Below are positions 35,103-35,152 of a stretch of DNA of 35,152 bases, piece by piece. The position numbers and the translations under genes are program-made. The notes below the pieces were generated by a model, which saw only the letters and a program-made list of their open reading frames with translations, was not told the DNA's origin and did no database searches. The stretch spans positions 1 through 35,152 of the forward strand of contig CAIRCP010000121.1 of assembly GCA_903877095.1 (NCBI GenBank), given 5' to 3'. The first letter of the stretch is position 1; each line of letters opens with the position of its first letter. The DNA comes from an uncultured Actinomycetes bacterium. Its GTDB lineage: Bacteria > Actinomycetota > Actinomycetes > Mycobacteriales > Mycobacteriaceae.

Positions 35103-35120
35103 GTCAATCGGTTGATTGAC
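35103..35120. promoter_or_regulatory. Inverted repeat, possible operator
   Basis: GTCAATC and GATTGAC are perfect 7-bp arms around GGTT. It lies near the window edge and could be the operator of a gene that starts beyond it. Confidence 0.4.
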
Positions 35121-35152
35121 GGTTGCAATGCTTCCAGATCGATGTGGCGGGC

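Noticed and set aside
34858..35115. Open frame extending beyond the DUF1345 gene
   Set aside because: It overlaps the DUF1345 C-terminus in another frame and then runs through repeats; no domain or ribosome site is seen.

Overview
The window is a GC-rich (roughly two-thirds G+C), densely packed chromosomal segment from an actinobacterium, almost certainly a mycobacterium (Mycobacterium/Mycolicibacterium; inference). Supporting this are a SapM-type secreted phosphatase, a VapBC5-like toxin-antitoxin pair beside recCBD, a TreS-maltokinase pair, a Gre-factor homologue resembling M. tuberculosis Rv3788, F420-type enzymes, and many -10 boxes of the form TANNNT placed 6-7 nt before an ATG, as in mycobacterial leaderless transcripts. 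I see no rRNA, tRNA, CRISPR array, phage or insertion sequence.

Layout. 0.1-1.4 kb: class A flavin monooxygenase. 1.4-4.4 kb (minus): four-gene operon of a DUF4188 protein, a Ddn-like deazaflavin oxidoreductase, an acyl-CoA synthetase and a small conserved protein. 4.5-7.3 kb (minus): a TetR repressor, with a near-ideal operator against its own start codon, coupled to a molybdopterin oxidoreductase. 7.5-9.3 kb: a small membrane protein, then a FadD gene split by one extra base. 9.46-11.4 kb: a secreted GH16 glycosidase with a long Ala/Pro linker and a carbohydrate-binding-like domain. 11.5-15.1 kb: an H-NOX gas sensor whose stop overlaps the start of a 1031-residue GAF-PAS4-SpoIIE phosphatase. 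15.2-18.9 kb: LLM-family F420-type oxidoreductase, a 75-residue protein, a PNPOx/DUF2470 protein and an SLC13-type transporter.

19.0-23.6 kb holds one translationally chained operon: Gre homologue, quinone oxidoreductase, trehalose synthase (treS) and maltokinase (mak). Every junction is a stop/start overlap. Between treS and mak a 32-bp unit repeated three times makes a ladder of tiny overlapping ORFs. 23.7-25.1 kb: an anchored protein with a striking promoter/operator, then SapM. 25.1-34.3 kb: vapBC followed by recC-recB-recD, all overlapping by ATGA within each unit. 34.3-35.0 kb: DUF1345 membrane protein, followed by a repeat-rich intergenic tail.

The strongest candidates for new biology are (1) the coupled H-NOX/PP2C-phosphatase pair, whose sensor keeps the heme ligand, has Leu at the usual O2-stabilising Tyr position and has a CHCC zinc-site pattern; (2) the tandem mini-ORF relay between treS and mak; and (3) the paired ATTCnnGAAT palindromes around a leaderless promoter at 23.65 kb. 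All family assignments come from motif recognition by eye; no database search was run.
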